Shown one piece after another: positions 15,096 through 24,017 of a DNA stretch of 64,000 nt. The position numbers were made by a program, and so were the translations under genes. Source of the stretch: Carnobacterium_B sp040274945 (GTDB taxonomy: Bacteria > Bacillota > Bacilli > Lactobacillales > Carnobacteriaceae); contig NZ_JBEMAR010000007.1 of the NCBI RefSeq assembly GCF_040274945.1, forward strand, positions 1 to 64,000, in the 5' to 3' direction. A model generated the notes under the pieces. It saw nothing but the letters and a program-made list of their open reading frames with translations. It did no database searches and was not told the origin of the DNA. The first letter of the stretch is position 1. Each line of letters starts with the position of its first letter.

Positions 15096-16649
15096 ATGAA
15101 ATTAACTATTCTATCCACAAGCGATATCCATGGGTATATTTACCCAACCGATTACAAACAAAGAGATCAAGATTTGCCATTCGGATTGTTGAAAATCGAC
15201 TCTATCATCAAAGAAATAAAAGCCAAAGAAACGGATCCTGTATTGGTGATTGATAATGGGGATTTCTTACAAGGCTCCCCTTTAACTTACTATACAGCCA
15301 AACAAACGAAACATCCTGCACGTTATACATCGATTCTTAATGACATCGGTTTTGATGCAGGAGTATTAGGCAATCATGAATTTAATTATGGAAAAGAATA
15401 CTTGACTGACGCTATAACGACACTTGATTATCCTATTTTATGTGCCAATATTTTAAACGATCAAGGTCAGCCGGCATTTGGTAAACCTTATGAATTATTC
15501 ACGTTTGACAACTTAACGGTAGCTGTATTAGGACTGACAACTCAATACATTCCAAATTGGGAACAACCTGCGTCTATTGCTGGATTATCATTTCAATCAG
15601 CTGTTACATGTGCCCAAGAATACGTCCCAAAATTACAAGAATTGGCAGATGTCGTCATCGTCAGTTATCATGGTGGTTTTGAAAAAGACTTAACCACTGG
15701 TGAACCTACAGAAGCTTTAACCGGTGAAAATGAAGGGTTCGAACTTTTGAAAATAATTCCTGGGATCGATGTTTTGCTAACTGGACATCAACACCGAGAA
15801 ATTGCTACTGTGAACTCTTCTGTTGCTATCGTGCAACCTGGAGACAAAGGACACAACATTGGAAAAGTTTCTTTAACAATAGAAAAAAAGGATGAAAAAA
15901 CCACTATTCTTTCTAAGACAGCTGAGCTTATCTCAGCTAACGATACTAAGATCGATTCTCAAACGGCAGAAAAATACAGTGGTTTTCAAGATGAGATCGA
16001 AGATTGGTTAGATCAAAAAATCGGAGAAATAGAGGGTACTATGTGGATCATGGATCCTTTTCAAGTTCGCTTAACCGGTCATCCTTATATTGATTTTATT
16101 CATAAAGTTCAAATGAAGGCAACTGGAACAACCATTTCTGGTACAGCTCTTTTCACAAATGATAGCAAAGGTTTTGGACCAACTGTAACAATGCGTGATA
16201 TCGTTACGAACTACATTTATCCAAATACGCTTGCAGTCGTAGAAGTAACCGGAAATGACTTAAAACGTGCTTTAGAAAAATCAGCCAGCTACTTTAGTCC
16301 ATCGGCAAACGGACAGCTTGAGATCAGTCCAGCTTTTCTCTATCCTAAAGCCCAACAATACAACTACGATATGTACGCTGGAATCGATTATACCATTGAC
16401 GTTTCACTTCCAATCGGTAGTCGTATTTGCCAGCTCCGTCACAATGGTGCCCTTATTCAAAAAGATGATCGATTAGAAATTGTCATCAATCAATATCGAG
16501 CAGTAGGTGGTGGAAATTATGATATGTTTAGCGCTGATAAAATTATTAGAGAAGTCACGATTGATATGACCGAACTAATTGCAAATTACTTTAAAAAACA
16601 CGATAGGATCAAACCAGATACATTTCATAATTTCCAAGTCATACAATGA
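15096..16649 (+). CDS. 5'-nucleotidase/2',3'-cyclic phosphodiesterase family enzyme (cytoplasmic)
   Basis: A 517-residue bimetal phosphoesterase. The calcineurin-like N-domain has STSDIHGYI (residues 7-15), DNGDFLQGSP (about 52-61), LGNHEFNYG (about 89-97), SYHGG (about 190-194) and the metal-binding LTGHQHRE (about 228-235). The C-domain is the 5'-nucleotidase substrate-binding module (about 320-500), including VGGGNYDMF near the end. No signal peptide is present, unlike UshA, so the enzyme acts inside the cell. It lies 26 bp after phnE and is probably the last enzyme of the phosphorus-uptake operon, releasing phosphate from an imported ester or from nucleotides. Confidence 0.87.
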   Translation: MKLTILSTSDIHGYIYPTDYKQRDQDLPFGLLKIDSIIKEIKAKETDPVLVIDNGDFLQGSPLTYYTAKQTKHPARYTSILNDIGFDAGVLGNHEFNYGKEYLTDAITTLDYPILCANILNDQGQPAFGKPYELFTFDNLTVAVLGLTTQYIPNWEQPASIAGLSFQSAVTCAQEYVPKLQELADVVIVSYHGGFEKDLTTGEPTEALTGENEGFELLKIIPGIDVLLTGHQHREIATVNSSVAIVQPGDKGHNIGKVSLTIEKKDEKTTILSKTAELISANDTKIDSQTAEKYSGFQDEIEDWLDQKIGEIEGTMWIMDPFQVRLTGHPYIDFIHKVQMKATGTTISGTALFTNDSKGFGPTVTMRDIVTNYIYPNTLAVVEVTGNDLKRALEKSASYFSPSANGQLEISPAFLYPKAQQYNYDMYAGIDYTIDVSLPIGSRICQLRHNGALIQKDDRLEIVINQYRAVGGGNYDMFSADKIIREVTIDMTELIANYFKKHDRIKPDTFHNFQVIQ

Positions 16650-17239
16650 AAAACAGAACTGCAAGTTTATTAACACAAAAGGAATGGGATAATTATCCCA
16701 TTCCTTTTGTGTTAATAAACTTAGATTACTATTCTGAGCTAGTCGAAATAGGACTTATTGCGTCTACTCAAACAGAAAATGGTTCTGAGTTAATCGAACT
16801 AAGACTCGTTACATCAACTCAAATAGAAAAAGGCTCTGAGTTAATCGAATTAAGGCTTGTTACATCAACTCAAATAGAAAACGGCTCTGAGTTAATCGAA
16901 TTAAGGCTCGTTACATCAACTCAAATAGAAAACGGCTCTGAGTTAATCGAACTAAGGCTCGTTACATCAACTCAAATAGAAAACGGCTCTGAGTTGATCG
17001 AACTAAAGCTCGCTGTGTCTACTCAAATAAAATTCTACGTTGAACCTGATAGTAATTTCCCTTCTCACTATCAAATAAGCAATGGAGAGACCTATTGCAA
17101 TATTTTATTTAGTCTTTGTCTATTTAACAACTATTTTTCTCTTGACGAATTAGTTTTAAAACACGCTCTAGTCATCCTCTTCGCCTTCAAGAGCCTTTTT
17201 GCCAAGAAAAGCTTGCAGCATCCAAATTGTTTTATCTAA
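16646..17239 (+). CDS. Doubtful repeat-encoded protein, coupled to the nucleotidase stop
   Basis: A 197-codon frame starts at an ATG that overlaps the nucleotidase stop (ATGA). It reads through a perfect 60-bp palindrome and six 17-residue repeats of the type SELIELRLVTSTQIENG, then about 65 unrelated residues whose end is antisense to dps. Between repeats 2 and 5, three of four variable sites are synonymous in this frame, which favours translation. The overlap with dps and the absence of any known domain argue against a normal protein. I cannot decide between a repeat protein and a non-coding structured element. Confidence 0.35.
   Translation: MKNRTASLLTQKEWDNYPIPFVLINLDYYSELVEIGLIASTQTENGSELIELRLVTSTQIEKGSELIELRLVTSTQIENGSELIELRLVTSTQIENGSELIELRLVTSTQIENGSELIELKLAVSTQIKFYVEPDSNFPSHYQISNGETYCNILFSLCLFNNYFSLDELVLKHALVILFAFKSLFAKKSLQHPNCFI
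16663..16722. repeat. Perfect 60-bp palindrome
   Basis: Two 30-bp arms are exactly inverted with no spacer; the centre is GATAATTATC. RNA from either strand would form a 28-30 bp hairpin. It begins 14 bp after the nucleotidase stop codon and could end transcription in both directions, although it lacks a long T run. Confidence 0.9.
16733..17038 (+). repeat. Six tandem 51-bp repeats
   Basis: The units start at 16733, 16784, 16835, 16886, 16937 and 16988. Copies 2-5 are nearly identical, copy 1 is diverged, and copy 6 loses similarity in its last 16 bp. Each unit boundary can form a hairpin between TCAACTCA and TGAGTTRA. The unit is a multiple of three and keeps an open frame. Confidence 0.9.
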
Positions 17240-17662
17240 ATAGCCTTTGTAGTCAATTAACAGATCTTCCAATACAGTATCATTTTCATTTTGTGCCAAT
17301 ATGATGGCACGTCCGGCGACATCACGGGTTGTACGATAGTCATCAACTAAGTTTTCCACCATTTCTTCTGCGGACAAGTATTTTCCTGAAGCAGCTTCTT
17401 GTACAAATGAATATTGAATGTATTGTTCTGCTGTTGAAAATGGTTTTGCTCCTGATGCAATTAAACGTTCAGCAATTTTATCATAATACTGAGTACTTTC
17501 AGTGTATAATTCTTCAAATTTTTCATGCAAGGTAAAGAAGTTCGGTCCTTTTACATACCAGTGATATTGATGTAGCTTGATTTGTAGTATACCTTGGTTA
17601 GCAATGATATGATTTGTCATTGCTGCTGCCGTTGGATTGTGGTGGCTGTGTTCTTCTGACAT
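17168..17662 (-). CDS. dps: Dps-family ferritin-like DNA-protection protein
   Basis: A 164-residue Dps-type miniferritin. The ferroxidase-site signature is HQYHWYVKGPNFFTLHEKFEELY, of which the ligands are the His in YHWY and the Asp/Glu around residues 58-62 in the family. The four-helix-bundle length is right for Dps. It stores iron and detoxifies peroxide, and often binds DNA non-specifically. The start has AGGAGGAATC upstream. Its 3' end is antisense to the last codons of the doubtful repeat frame. It is followed on the same strand side by the metal ATPase gene, which is upstream of it, but both have separate spacing. Confidence 0.88.
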   Translation of the reverse strand: MSEEHSHHNPTAAAMTNHIIANQGILQIKLHQYHWYVKGPNFFTLHEKFEELYTESTQYYDKIAERLIASGAKPFSTAEQYIQYSFVQEAASGKYLSAEEMVENLVDDYRTTRDVAGRAIILAQNENDTVLEDLLIDYKGYLDKTIWMLQAFLGKKALEGEEDD

Positions 17663-17755
17663 TGATGATTCCTCCTAAAATAAATAATGTTTTTATCGTT
17701 TTTACCTAACTTCTTTACCTCATCACTCCTTTCAAATGGAAATCCTTTAAGCAAA

Positions 17756-19663
17756 TTAAACGTGGACAGACACTGCGCTCATTTCATTGGCTGCCTGCAT
17801 ATTTTTACGGTTAAAGTGAATCAAACGCATTGCATTTAAGATAACCACCAGTACACTTGCTTCATGGATAAACATTCCGGATGCTAAATGAACACTTCCC
17901 ATTAAAACACCGGTTAGTAGAATAGCGACAACTCCCACAGCAATAAAAATATTTTGTTTCATATTACGAGTCGTTGCTTTAGCTAATGAATAAGCATGCG
18001 AGAATTGCATCAATTTGTCTGCCATTAAAACCACATCTGCCGTCTCCATAGAAATATCTGTTCCGCCTTCACCCATTGCTAAACCAATATCGGCAGTGGC
18101 AATTGCCGGAGCATCGTTGATTCCATCTCCTGCCATAGCAACAATATGACCAGATTCTTTCAGTCGTTTCACATATTCCACTTTGTTTTCCGGTAATAAT
18201 TCAGCATGGAATTCGTCTAATCCTAATGCTGTGGCAACCGCTTCTGCAGTGTGTTTGTTGTCACCCGTTAACATAACGATTTTTTTAATGCCATTTCCCC
18301 TCATTTGAGCTAAAGCCATTTCTGCATCGTCACGAATTTGATCGGCGATGGAGACAATTCCTACTAGTTGTCCTTCTAGCGCAATAAAGACAGCTGAGTT
18401 GCCAGCTTTTTCACGCTTGACTGCGTACGTTTCAGCACTAGTCGAAATAGTAACATTTTCTGTTTTCATTAATTTACGATTCCCGGCTATAACGTGCTGG
18501 GAATTTACAACAGCTTTAATTCCATTTCCTTTAATCGCTTCACCGTCTTTAATTTCCATAGCCGCAAAGTCCAAACCGCGAGACTCGGCTTCTTTCACGA
18601 TTGTTTGCCCTAAATGGTGTTCTGAAATTGTTTCGGCTTTAGCAACCAATTCTAATAATTTATTGGCATCGGTGTTATTGAACGTATGAATATCCGTTAC
18701 TTGAGGTTTTCCTTTGGTTAATGTACCGGTTTTATCAAATACCAGCGTATCTACTTTAGAGAATTTATCCATAATTTCTCCGCCTTTGATCAATACACCG
18801 TTTTTTGCACCATTTCCGATACCCGCAACATTTGACACTGGAGCTCCAATAACTAAAGCACCCGGACAAGCAATCACCAAGAAAGTGATAGCCAAATGCA
18901 AATCTCTCGTAATGACATAAACAAGTATGGATAACACAACAACTGCCGGTGTGTAAATATTGGCAAATTTATCTAAAAATTTTTCTGCTTTGGATTTTGA
19001 TTCTTGCGCTTCTTCCACGAGTTCAATGATTTTAGCAAATGTTGTATCATCCCCAACTCTTTCAGCAATTATTTCGAGGTAGCCAGTATCTATAATGGTT
19101 CCACTAAAAACTTTATCATTCATTGATTTTGAAGCTGGTACAGATTCTCCCGTGATTGCGGCTTCATTGATTGAAGCTTTTCCAGATACGATTTTGCCGT
19201 CAACAGGAATTTTTCCTCCTGGATGAACAATGACACGATCACCTTCTTCAACATCTTCAACGGGAATCGTTTCTATTTTGCCGTCTATACGCAGAATAGA
19301 TGCTTCTTGAGGAGCCATATCCACTAGTTCTCTTAATGAAGAACGCGTTTTTTCTAAAGTTCTCATTTCCAGATAATCTCCGAACAAGAACAAGAATGTT
19401 ACAACAGAAGATTCTGTATATTCTCCAATATATAACGCTCCTATAACTGCGATACTTACAAGTAGATCAATACTAAAAGCTTTCATGCGCAGTGCTTGAA
19501 TGGCTTTAATGAAGATAGGAACACTGGCAATGAGGGTTGCACCAATCAAAGCATCATTTTTTAGATTTTCACTTCCAATGAAACCGAAAACAAATCCGAG
19601 AGCAATTAATATTCCTGATAAAACAACGATGTGGTTTTTATGTTTATTGATATGTGAGATCAT
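17756..19663 (-). CDS. P1B-type heavy-metal-translocating ATPase
   Basis: A 635-residue P-type ATPase. Actuator motif is TGES, the phosphorylation site DKTGTLTKG is near residue 310, and the hinge is GDGINDAP near 535. The transmembrane metal motif is ACPGALVI, that is CPG, where CPC or SPC is usual. There is no N-terminal HMA metal-binding domain. AGGAGGAAGAAAAG precedes the ATG. A decayed HMA gene lies upstream and an FNR-like box sits 68-81 bp before the start. It exports a transition metal such as Zn, Cd, Co or Fe; which one is not clear from the CPG motif. Confidence 0.88.
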   Translation of the reverse strand: MISHINKHKNHIVVLSGILIALGFVFGFIGSENLKNDALIGATLIASVPIFIKAIQALRMKAFSIDLLVSIAVIGALYIGEYTESSVVTFLFLFGDYLEMRTLEKTRSSLRELVDMAPQEASILRIDGKIETIPVEDVEEGDRVIVHPGGKIPVDGKIVSGKASINEAAITGESVPASKSMNDKVFSGTIIDTGYLEIIAERVGDDTTFAKIIELVEEAQESKSKAEKFLDKFANIYTPAVVVLSILVYVITRDLHLAITFLVIACPGALVIGAPVSNVAGIGNGAKNGVLIKGGEIMDKFSKVDTLVFDKTGTLTKGKPQVTDIHTFNNTDANKLLELVAKAETISEHHLGQTIVKEAESRGLDFAAMEIKDGEAIKGNGIKAVVNSQHVIAGNRKLMKTENVTISTSAETYAVKREKAGNSAVFIALEGQLVGIVSIADQIRDDAEMALAQMRGNGIKKIVMLTGDNKHTAEAVATALGLDEFHAELLPENKVEYVKRLKESGHIVAMAGDGINDAPAIATADIGLAMGEGGTDISMETADVVLMADKLMQFSHAYSLAKATTRNMKQNIFIAVGVVAILLTGVLMGSVHLASGMFIHEASVLVVILNAMRLIHFNRKNMQAANEMSAVSVHV

Positions 19664-19730
19664 CTTTTCTTCCTCCTATTTCTTTTATCTATCTACACTC
19701 TTACTTTACTGCTGTTTTAAGAAAGTTAAA

Positions 19731-19744
19731 TTGACGATTATCAA
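19731..19744. promoter_or_regulatory. FNR-like box before the metal ATPase
   Basis: TTGACGATTATCAA matches TTGAT-N4-ATCAA with one mismatch. On the minus strand it is about 41 bp upstream of a plausible start behind TAAAGT, the usual place for FNR activation. Confidence 0.5.
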
Positions 19745-19759
19745 GAAACTAGATTTATC

Positions 19760-19799
19760 TAAAAAAAACAATCCAGACCACATCAATGATCTGGATTGA
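19760..19799 (-). terminator. Terminator after the HMA remnant
   Basis: CAATCCAGA and TCTGGATTG form a 9-bp stem with eight T on the minus strand. It sits between the decayed HMA fragment and the ATPase promoter. Confidence 0.75.
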
Positions 19800-19824
19800 A
19801 TTTTTATTATTTTTTAAACTACAT

Positions 19825-19941
19825 TTAAAATATTTTTGTAGACAATACTGGATAACCTAGTTTCACAATGATTTCTTGTATTTTATCGCCTTCAATTTTA
19901 GTTTCATCGAATTGCGTTTTTACTTTACTTGAATTAAACTT
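19825..19941 (-). pseudogene. 3' remnant of an HMA metal-binding protein gene
   Basis: The minus strand encodes FNSSKVKTQFDETKIEGDKI followed by a helix ending in LGYPVLSTKIF and a stop. This aligns closely with the C-terminal half of the intact HMA protein at 56223-56444, whose matching segment is FNSSKVRTQFDESKIEANAI and ends LGYSVLSSKFS. There is no start codon, and the CxxC metal-binding half is gone; an in-frame stop lies at 19942-19944. It is a truncated paralogue that once preceded the ATPase. Confidence 0.75.
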
Positions 19942-19953
19942 TTATTCCCCAAT

Positions 19954-20005
19954 AAAAAAAGGTTCTAGAAATCATCAATTGATGATGATTTCTAGAACCT
20001 TTTTA
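19954..20005 (-). terminator. Terminator of the DHA2 exporter gene
   Basis: AGGTTCTAGAAATCATCA and TGATGATTTCTAGAACCT make an 18-bp stem flanked by A7 and T5, directly after the exporter stop. It may work in both directions. Confidence 0.9.
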
Positions 20006-20012
20006 GTAGGAT

Positions 20013-21449
20013 TTAATTATTTTCGACTAGTTCTCTTTTAGGTAAATACGGTTTTTCCTTGATGAACAACGTCATAATGAAAGCTACTAATGATAATAGC
20101 CCAACTAATTTAAAGACCATTTGAAAACCTGCTAAATCAGCTATTTGTCCTGTAACATGTTCTGCTAGTTTATTTTGAGAAACAAGCATCATCACAACCA
20201 CAAACAAAGCTGTTCCCATTGATCCAGCTAATTGGCGTTGAGTATTAAACATTGCTGCAGCATGTGAAGCTAATTCTAGAGGGACAGCATTGAAAGCTGC
20301 TGTTTGAATAGGCATCAACGTTAACGCAAAACCTAACGTACGAACCATTTGCAGTATTACAATAATATAGATAGGTGTATTAATATTTATTAAACCAATA
20401 ACAAAAGTTCCAACTGTTACCAACATTAATCCACTCATAGCTAATTTTTTAGAACCATATTTATCAAACATTCTACCAGTGATGGGACTCATAACAGCCA
20501 TAACGAGTGAACCTGGCAAAAGAATCATTCCTGATTCCATCGGTGTCATTCCGCGTATCGTTTGAAAGTAAATTGGCAATAAGATTATAGCTCCGTACAT
20601 TCCAGCAGTCAATACGAATGAAATAATAATATTCAAGCGGTACCCTCCATATTTAAAAATACTAAAGTTTAATAAAGGTTCTTCTGAATGATTACAGCGG
20701 TTAACCAGTAGAATTAAAGCAATAATTCCAACAATTAAAGGCAAAGCTACATTAATACTCATGAAATCATGTGAAGAGGCATTACTAAGACCAAATAATA
20801 ATCCGCCAAAACCTAATGTTGAATAGATGACACTGATCAAATCTAATTTAGGGCGACCTACTTCACCAACATTTTTCAAAACAAAGAATGCAACAATAAC
20901 ATCTATAATAGCAAATGGTAAAATAAAGTAGAACAACATGTTCCAGTGGTAATTTTGCACTACCCAACCTGAGAATGTTGGCCCAATTGCTGGAGCGAAG
21001 TTCATTGCTAAACCAATCAAACCCATTGCTGAACCCCTTTTTTCAATTGGAAAAAGATACAACACGACAATCATTTGTAATGGTAAAATAATTCCTGCTC
21101 CTATTGCCTGAATCATGCGTCCAGTAATCAATACTCCATAAACGCTGGAAGTAGCAGCAACCAATGTACCAATTGAAAACACGATCATTGAAAAAAGATA
21201 CAACTGCCGTGTTGTAAATCGGTTTACAAGGTACGCCGTAATAGGTACCATGATTCCGTTAATCAACATGTAGGCTGTTGTTAACCATTGACCTTGAGTA
21301 GTTGTAATCGAAAATTCTTTCATAATACTGGGTAAAGCCGTACTCATAAGCGTTTGATTTAATATGGTCACGAATGACCCCATCAAAATAACACCTAAAA
21401 TAGATATAATCTGTGTAAATGACATATTTTTATTTTCTTCTTGAATCAT
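20013..21449 (-). CDS. DHA2-family multidrug MFS exporter
   Basis: A 478-residue, 14-helix EmrB/QacA-type drug:proton antiporter. The N-terminal half has LNQTLMSTALPSI, the DHA2 motif in TM1, and the motif GRMIQAIGAGIILP. GPTFSGWVVQNYHWNMLFY is the antiporter motif C region (GxxxGPxxGG-like, weakly kept). The start ATG follows GGAGAGAATTAA. It is divergent from the aldolase gene and ends at a strong terminator. Substrates are unknown; no regulator gene is adjacent. Confidence 0.85.
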   Translation of the reverse strand: MIQEENKNMSFTQIISILGVILMGSFVTILNQTLMSTALPSIMKEFSITTTQGQWLTTAYMLINGIMVPITAYLVNRFTTRQLYLFSMIVFSIGTLVAATSSVYGVLITGRMIQAIGAGIILPLQMIVVLYLFPIEKRGSAMGLIGLAMNFAPAIGPTFSGWVVQNYHWNMLFYFILPFAIIDVIVAFFVLKNVGEVGRPKLDLISVIYSTLGFGGLLFGLSNASSHDFMSINVALPLIVGIIALILLVNRCNHSEEPLLNFSIFKYGGYRLNIIISFVLTAGMYGAIILLPIYFQTIRGMTPMESGMILLPGSLVMAVMSPITGRMFDKYGSKKLAMSGLMLVTVGTFVIGLININTPIYIIVILQMVRTLGFALTLMPIQTAAFNAVPLELASHAAAMFNTQRQLAGSMGTALFVVVMMLVSQNKLAEHVTGQIADLAGFQMVFKLVGLLSLVAFIMTLFIKEKPYLPKRELVENN

Positions 21450-21540
21450 TTAATTCTCTCCTTTATTTATCTTTATAACCTATTGCTTTTCCTTTCTTAA
21501 CCAATCATTCGAAGGAAAAGTGCCCTATAATAGCTTATTT

Positions 21541-21602
21541 TTTCAATTTAAAACATTGAGTGCTATACTAATTAATGAAAGGTTCATTGCCCATTCAATG
21601 GG
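21541..21602 (+). promoter_or_regulatory. Promoter and 5' hairpin of the aldolase gene
   Basis: TTTCAA (21541-21546), a 17-bp spacer and TATACT (21564-21569) precede a leader containing CCCATTCAATGGG (21590-21602), a 13-bp inverted repeat. Confidence 0.6.
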
Positions 21603-21652
21603 TTGAGCTTTCCTATTTATTGTTCTAAAAAATAATCTAAGGAGCTGAAATT

Positions 21653-22540
21653 ATGCAAAAAGAACAATTCGAACGTATGAAAAACGGACAAGGTTTTATT
21701 GCAGCACTGGACCAAAGCGGTGGAAGTACACCAAATGCTCTAGAACTATACGGCATTGCACCTAGCGCCTATTCAGGTGAAGATGAAATGTTTGATTTAG
21801 TTCACGAAATGCGAACTCGTCTTATGACTTCTCCTGCTTTTAATTCTGATTCAATCTTAGGGGCTATTTTATTTGAACAAACAATGGATCGCAAAGTCGA
21901 AGACCTTTATACAGCCGATTATTTATGGGAAAAGAAAGGCGTTGTCCCTTTCTTAAAAGTCGATAAAGGATTAGCAGAAGAAACTGACGGTGTTCAGTTA
22001 ATGAAACCTAACCCTGACTTAGATGAATTGTTAAAAAGAGCAAATGAACGCCATATTTTTGGAACAAAAATGCGCTCATTAATTAAAGAAGCCAATCCTG
22101 AAGCTATTAAAAAAGTTGTTGACCAACAATTCGAAGTCGGCAAACAAATTATCTCAGCAGGACTTGTGCCAATTATTGAACCAGAAGTGGATATTAACAG
22201 TAAAGATAAGGAGAAGTCTGAAGCTCTTTTAAAAGATGAAATCCTGTCTCAACTAGATAACTTAAGCGAATCAGATAATGTTATGCTAAAACTCTCTATC
22301 CCGACAATTGATAATTTCTATAAAGAATTGATCGATCATCCTAGAGTGATAAGAGTAGTGGCCCTTTCTGGTGGTTATACACGTGAAAAAGCTAATGAAG
22401 CTTTAACTCATAATCAGGGACTAATTGCTAGTTTTTCAAGAGCTTTATCTGAAGGATTAAGTGCCAGTCAATCAGATGATGAATACAACGACTTACTAAA
22501 AGAATCCATCAAACAAATTTACGATGCCTCAATCGCTTAG
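21653..22540 (+). CDS. Fructose-bisphosphate aldolase, class I
   Basis: A 295-residue Schiff-base aldolase of the short bacterial class I type found in staphylococci and lactic acid bacteria. It begins MQKEQFERMKNGQGFIAALD, with SGGSTP binding phosphate next, and includes FLKVDKGL near 103 and VPIIEPEVD near 180; the Schiff-base lysine is expected in the segment MLKLSIP (about 225). It interconverts fructose-1,6-bisphosphate with glyceraldehyde-3-phosphate and dihydroxyacetone phosphate in glycolysis. It has its own promoter and a perfect 15-bp-stem terminator. AAGGAGCTGAA lies before the ATG. Confidence 0.92.
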   Translation: MQKEQFERMKNGQGFIAALDQSGGSTPNALELYGIAPSAYSGEDEMFDLVHEMRTRLMTSPAFNSDSILGAILFEQTMDRKVEDLYTADYLWEKKGVVPFLKVDKGLAEETDGVQLMKPNPDLDELLKRANERHIFGTKMRSLIKEANPEAIKKVVDQQFEVGKQIISAGLVPIIEPEVDINSKDKEKSEALLKDEILSQLDNLSESDNVMLKLSIPTIDNFYKELIDHPRVIRVVALSGGYTREKANEALTHNQGLIASFSRALSEGLSASQSDDEYNDLLKESIKQIYDASIA

Positions 22541-22571
22541 TATTAAGTGGTATGAGATGAGACAATATAAT

Positions 22572-22622
22572 AAACACAACGTATAATAAGGAGAAGCTCT
22601 CCCTCTTATACGTTGTGTTTTC
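22572..22622 (+). terminator. Terminator of the aldolase gene
   Basis: AAACACAACGTATAA and TTATACGTTGTGTTT form a perfect 15-bp stem, ending in a T run. The 22623-22846 stretch after it shows no convincing gene. Confidence 0.9.
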
Positions 22623-22846
22623 ACTTATAGCAGTATACTCTTGTTTACATAAAAAATCAAAAAAAGTTCTTTCACTACTGGTTGTTTACTTTAAAATCAA
22701 AACCTTTTAGCATCTCTGGAGCAGCTTCTACATTTTAGATGGTTTGTTATTCCAATTTTAAAAACTTATTGAATTTATTCCCTCATACTCTGTAAACATT
22801 GAAATAAAAAGATTAACTTTTTACTATAGCTTTAATTATCTTAAAT

Positions 22847-23782
22847 TTAATCCACTCTTTCTGTGATATTGTTTCTATTCCATCCTTCTAACCGCATGTC
22901 AAATTCTTCAATTGGCTCTGGCCCTCGCATGGTATCTTTTTCAATAGTTAAGACACCTTTTTTACTTACTTTAGTTTCCCAACGTACTAATCGAACTTGC
23001 CCTTCAGTTATTTCAATTCCGGTAATAATCGTTGGATAAACGCAACAACCAGTATTGAAATAGGGAAGATCTTTATCTTTAGGGTACTTAAATCGATGTG
23101 TATGACCGCAAATGAGCATTATTTTATTCTTTCTTATCCATTTCCCAAAATTTTTCTCGATTTTATGTCTTTTAGTTACATTTTTTACTGGACTCGAAGG
23201 ATTTCTAATGCCAAATCCATGAAGAAAACGCCAAAAAAACTTTAAAGATAACATAGTAAAAAAAGCAAATTGATCATTAGGCGCATCACCCTGGTGACCG
23301 TGTACAGTCAAAATTTCTTGTCCCGTTTTTTTGTACCTTAATACAAGCGCCTCAATAGGCTTAAGTCCTTTTAAGAAATCAAAAAATTCCTCTGTGTATT
23401 CATCATAATTTGTATAGTAATTCTTTTCAACAAACTTTGGATTTTTTAAAGCAATATCATGATTGCCATACAATTTAATTAATCTATCATCATCAAAAAA
23501 CTTTTTGATAATGTCGTACACTTCACTATGTGCATTTTTTGTATAAATAAAGTCAGAGTATTCTAACAGTTCATCTCCATCTCCTGCTTCAACATAAGTA
23601 TATCCATGTTTATAATAATACTTTAAAGCATGAAGAAAGATATTTCGATTTCGTGTGAACTCATCTGCTATATTCCCATTACCTCGATGGACATCACTAA
23701 AGAAAATATATTTTGAATCCTCATCAAATTCTTCTACTTTAGCATTTTTGTAAGCTTCTGTTAACCTTTTATCTGTGAACAT
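22847..23782 (-). CDS. Calcineurin-like metallophosphoesterase
   Basis: A protein of about 311 residues; ATG at 23782 fits the GGGGTGAAAAAG site better than the GTG at 23791. Metal-binding motifs in order are FFSDVHRG (about 27), EAGDGDEL (about 65), YGNHDI (about 104), VHGHQGD (about 162) and CGHTHRF (about 228). This complete five-block set marks an active di-metal phosphoesterase. No signal peptide is present. The substrate is unknown; UDP-diacylglucosamine hydrolase-like hits would be a family resemblance only. It stands alone on the minus strand, convergent with the aldolase gene. Confidence 0.8.
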   Translation of the reverse strand: MFTDKRLTEAYKNAKVEEFDEDSKYIFFSDVHRGNGNIADEFTRNRNIFLHALKYYYKHGYTYVEAGDGDELLEYSDFIYTKNAHSEVYDIIKKFFDDDRLIKLYGNHDIALKNPKFVEKNYYTNYDEYTEEFFDFLKGLKPIEALVLRYKKTGQEILTVHGHQGDAPNDQFAFFTMLSLKFFWRFLHGFGIRNPSSPVKNVTKRHKIEKNFGKWIRKNKIMLICGHTHRFKYPKDKDLPYFNTGCCVYPTIITGIEITEGQVRLVRWETKVSKKGVLTIEKDTMRGPEPIEEFDMRLEGWNRNNITERVD

Positions 23783-24017
23783 CTTTTTCACCCCATAAAC
23801 AGTTGATATTCTTATATAAGCAACTGAATTAGTCTTCTTGCTAACAGTATACCTTTTATCTGATCAAGTTAAAAAAATAATTACTTCCGCGTTTCTAAAA
23901 TCAGCTAACAATATAACAAAGTTTAAAGAAGCTTTCACCAACTTTAACACTTTAATTTTCCACAGAGCCTTTCAAGTATTGTTTTACTTTTCTTACTATT
24001 AAGACACTCAAATATGC

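Noticed and set aside
16733..17038. CRISPR array
   Set aside because: Units are contiguous without unique spacers, and no cas gene is present.
22675..22731. Short minus-strand stretch encoding VEAAPEMLKGFDFKVNNQ and a stop
   Set aside because: It looks protein-like, but a stop lies just upstream and 18 residues are too few to assign.
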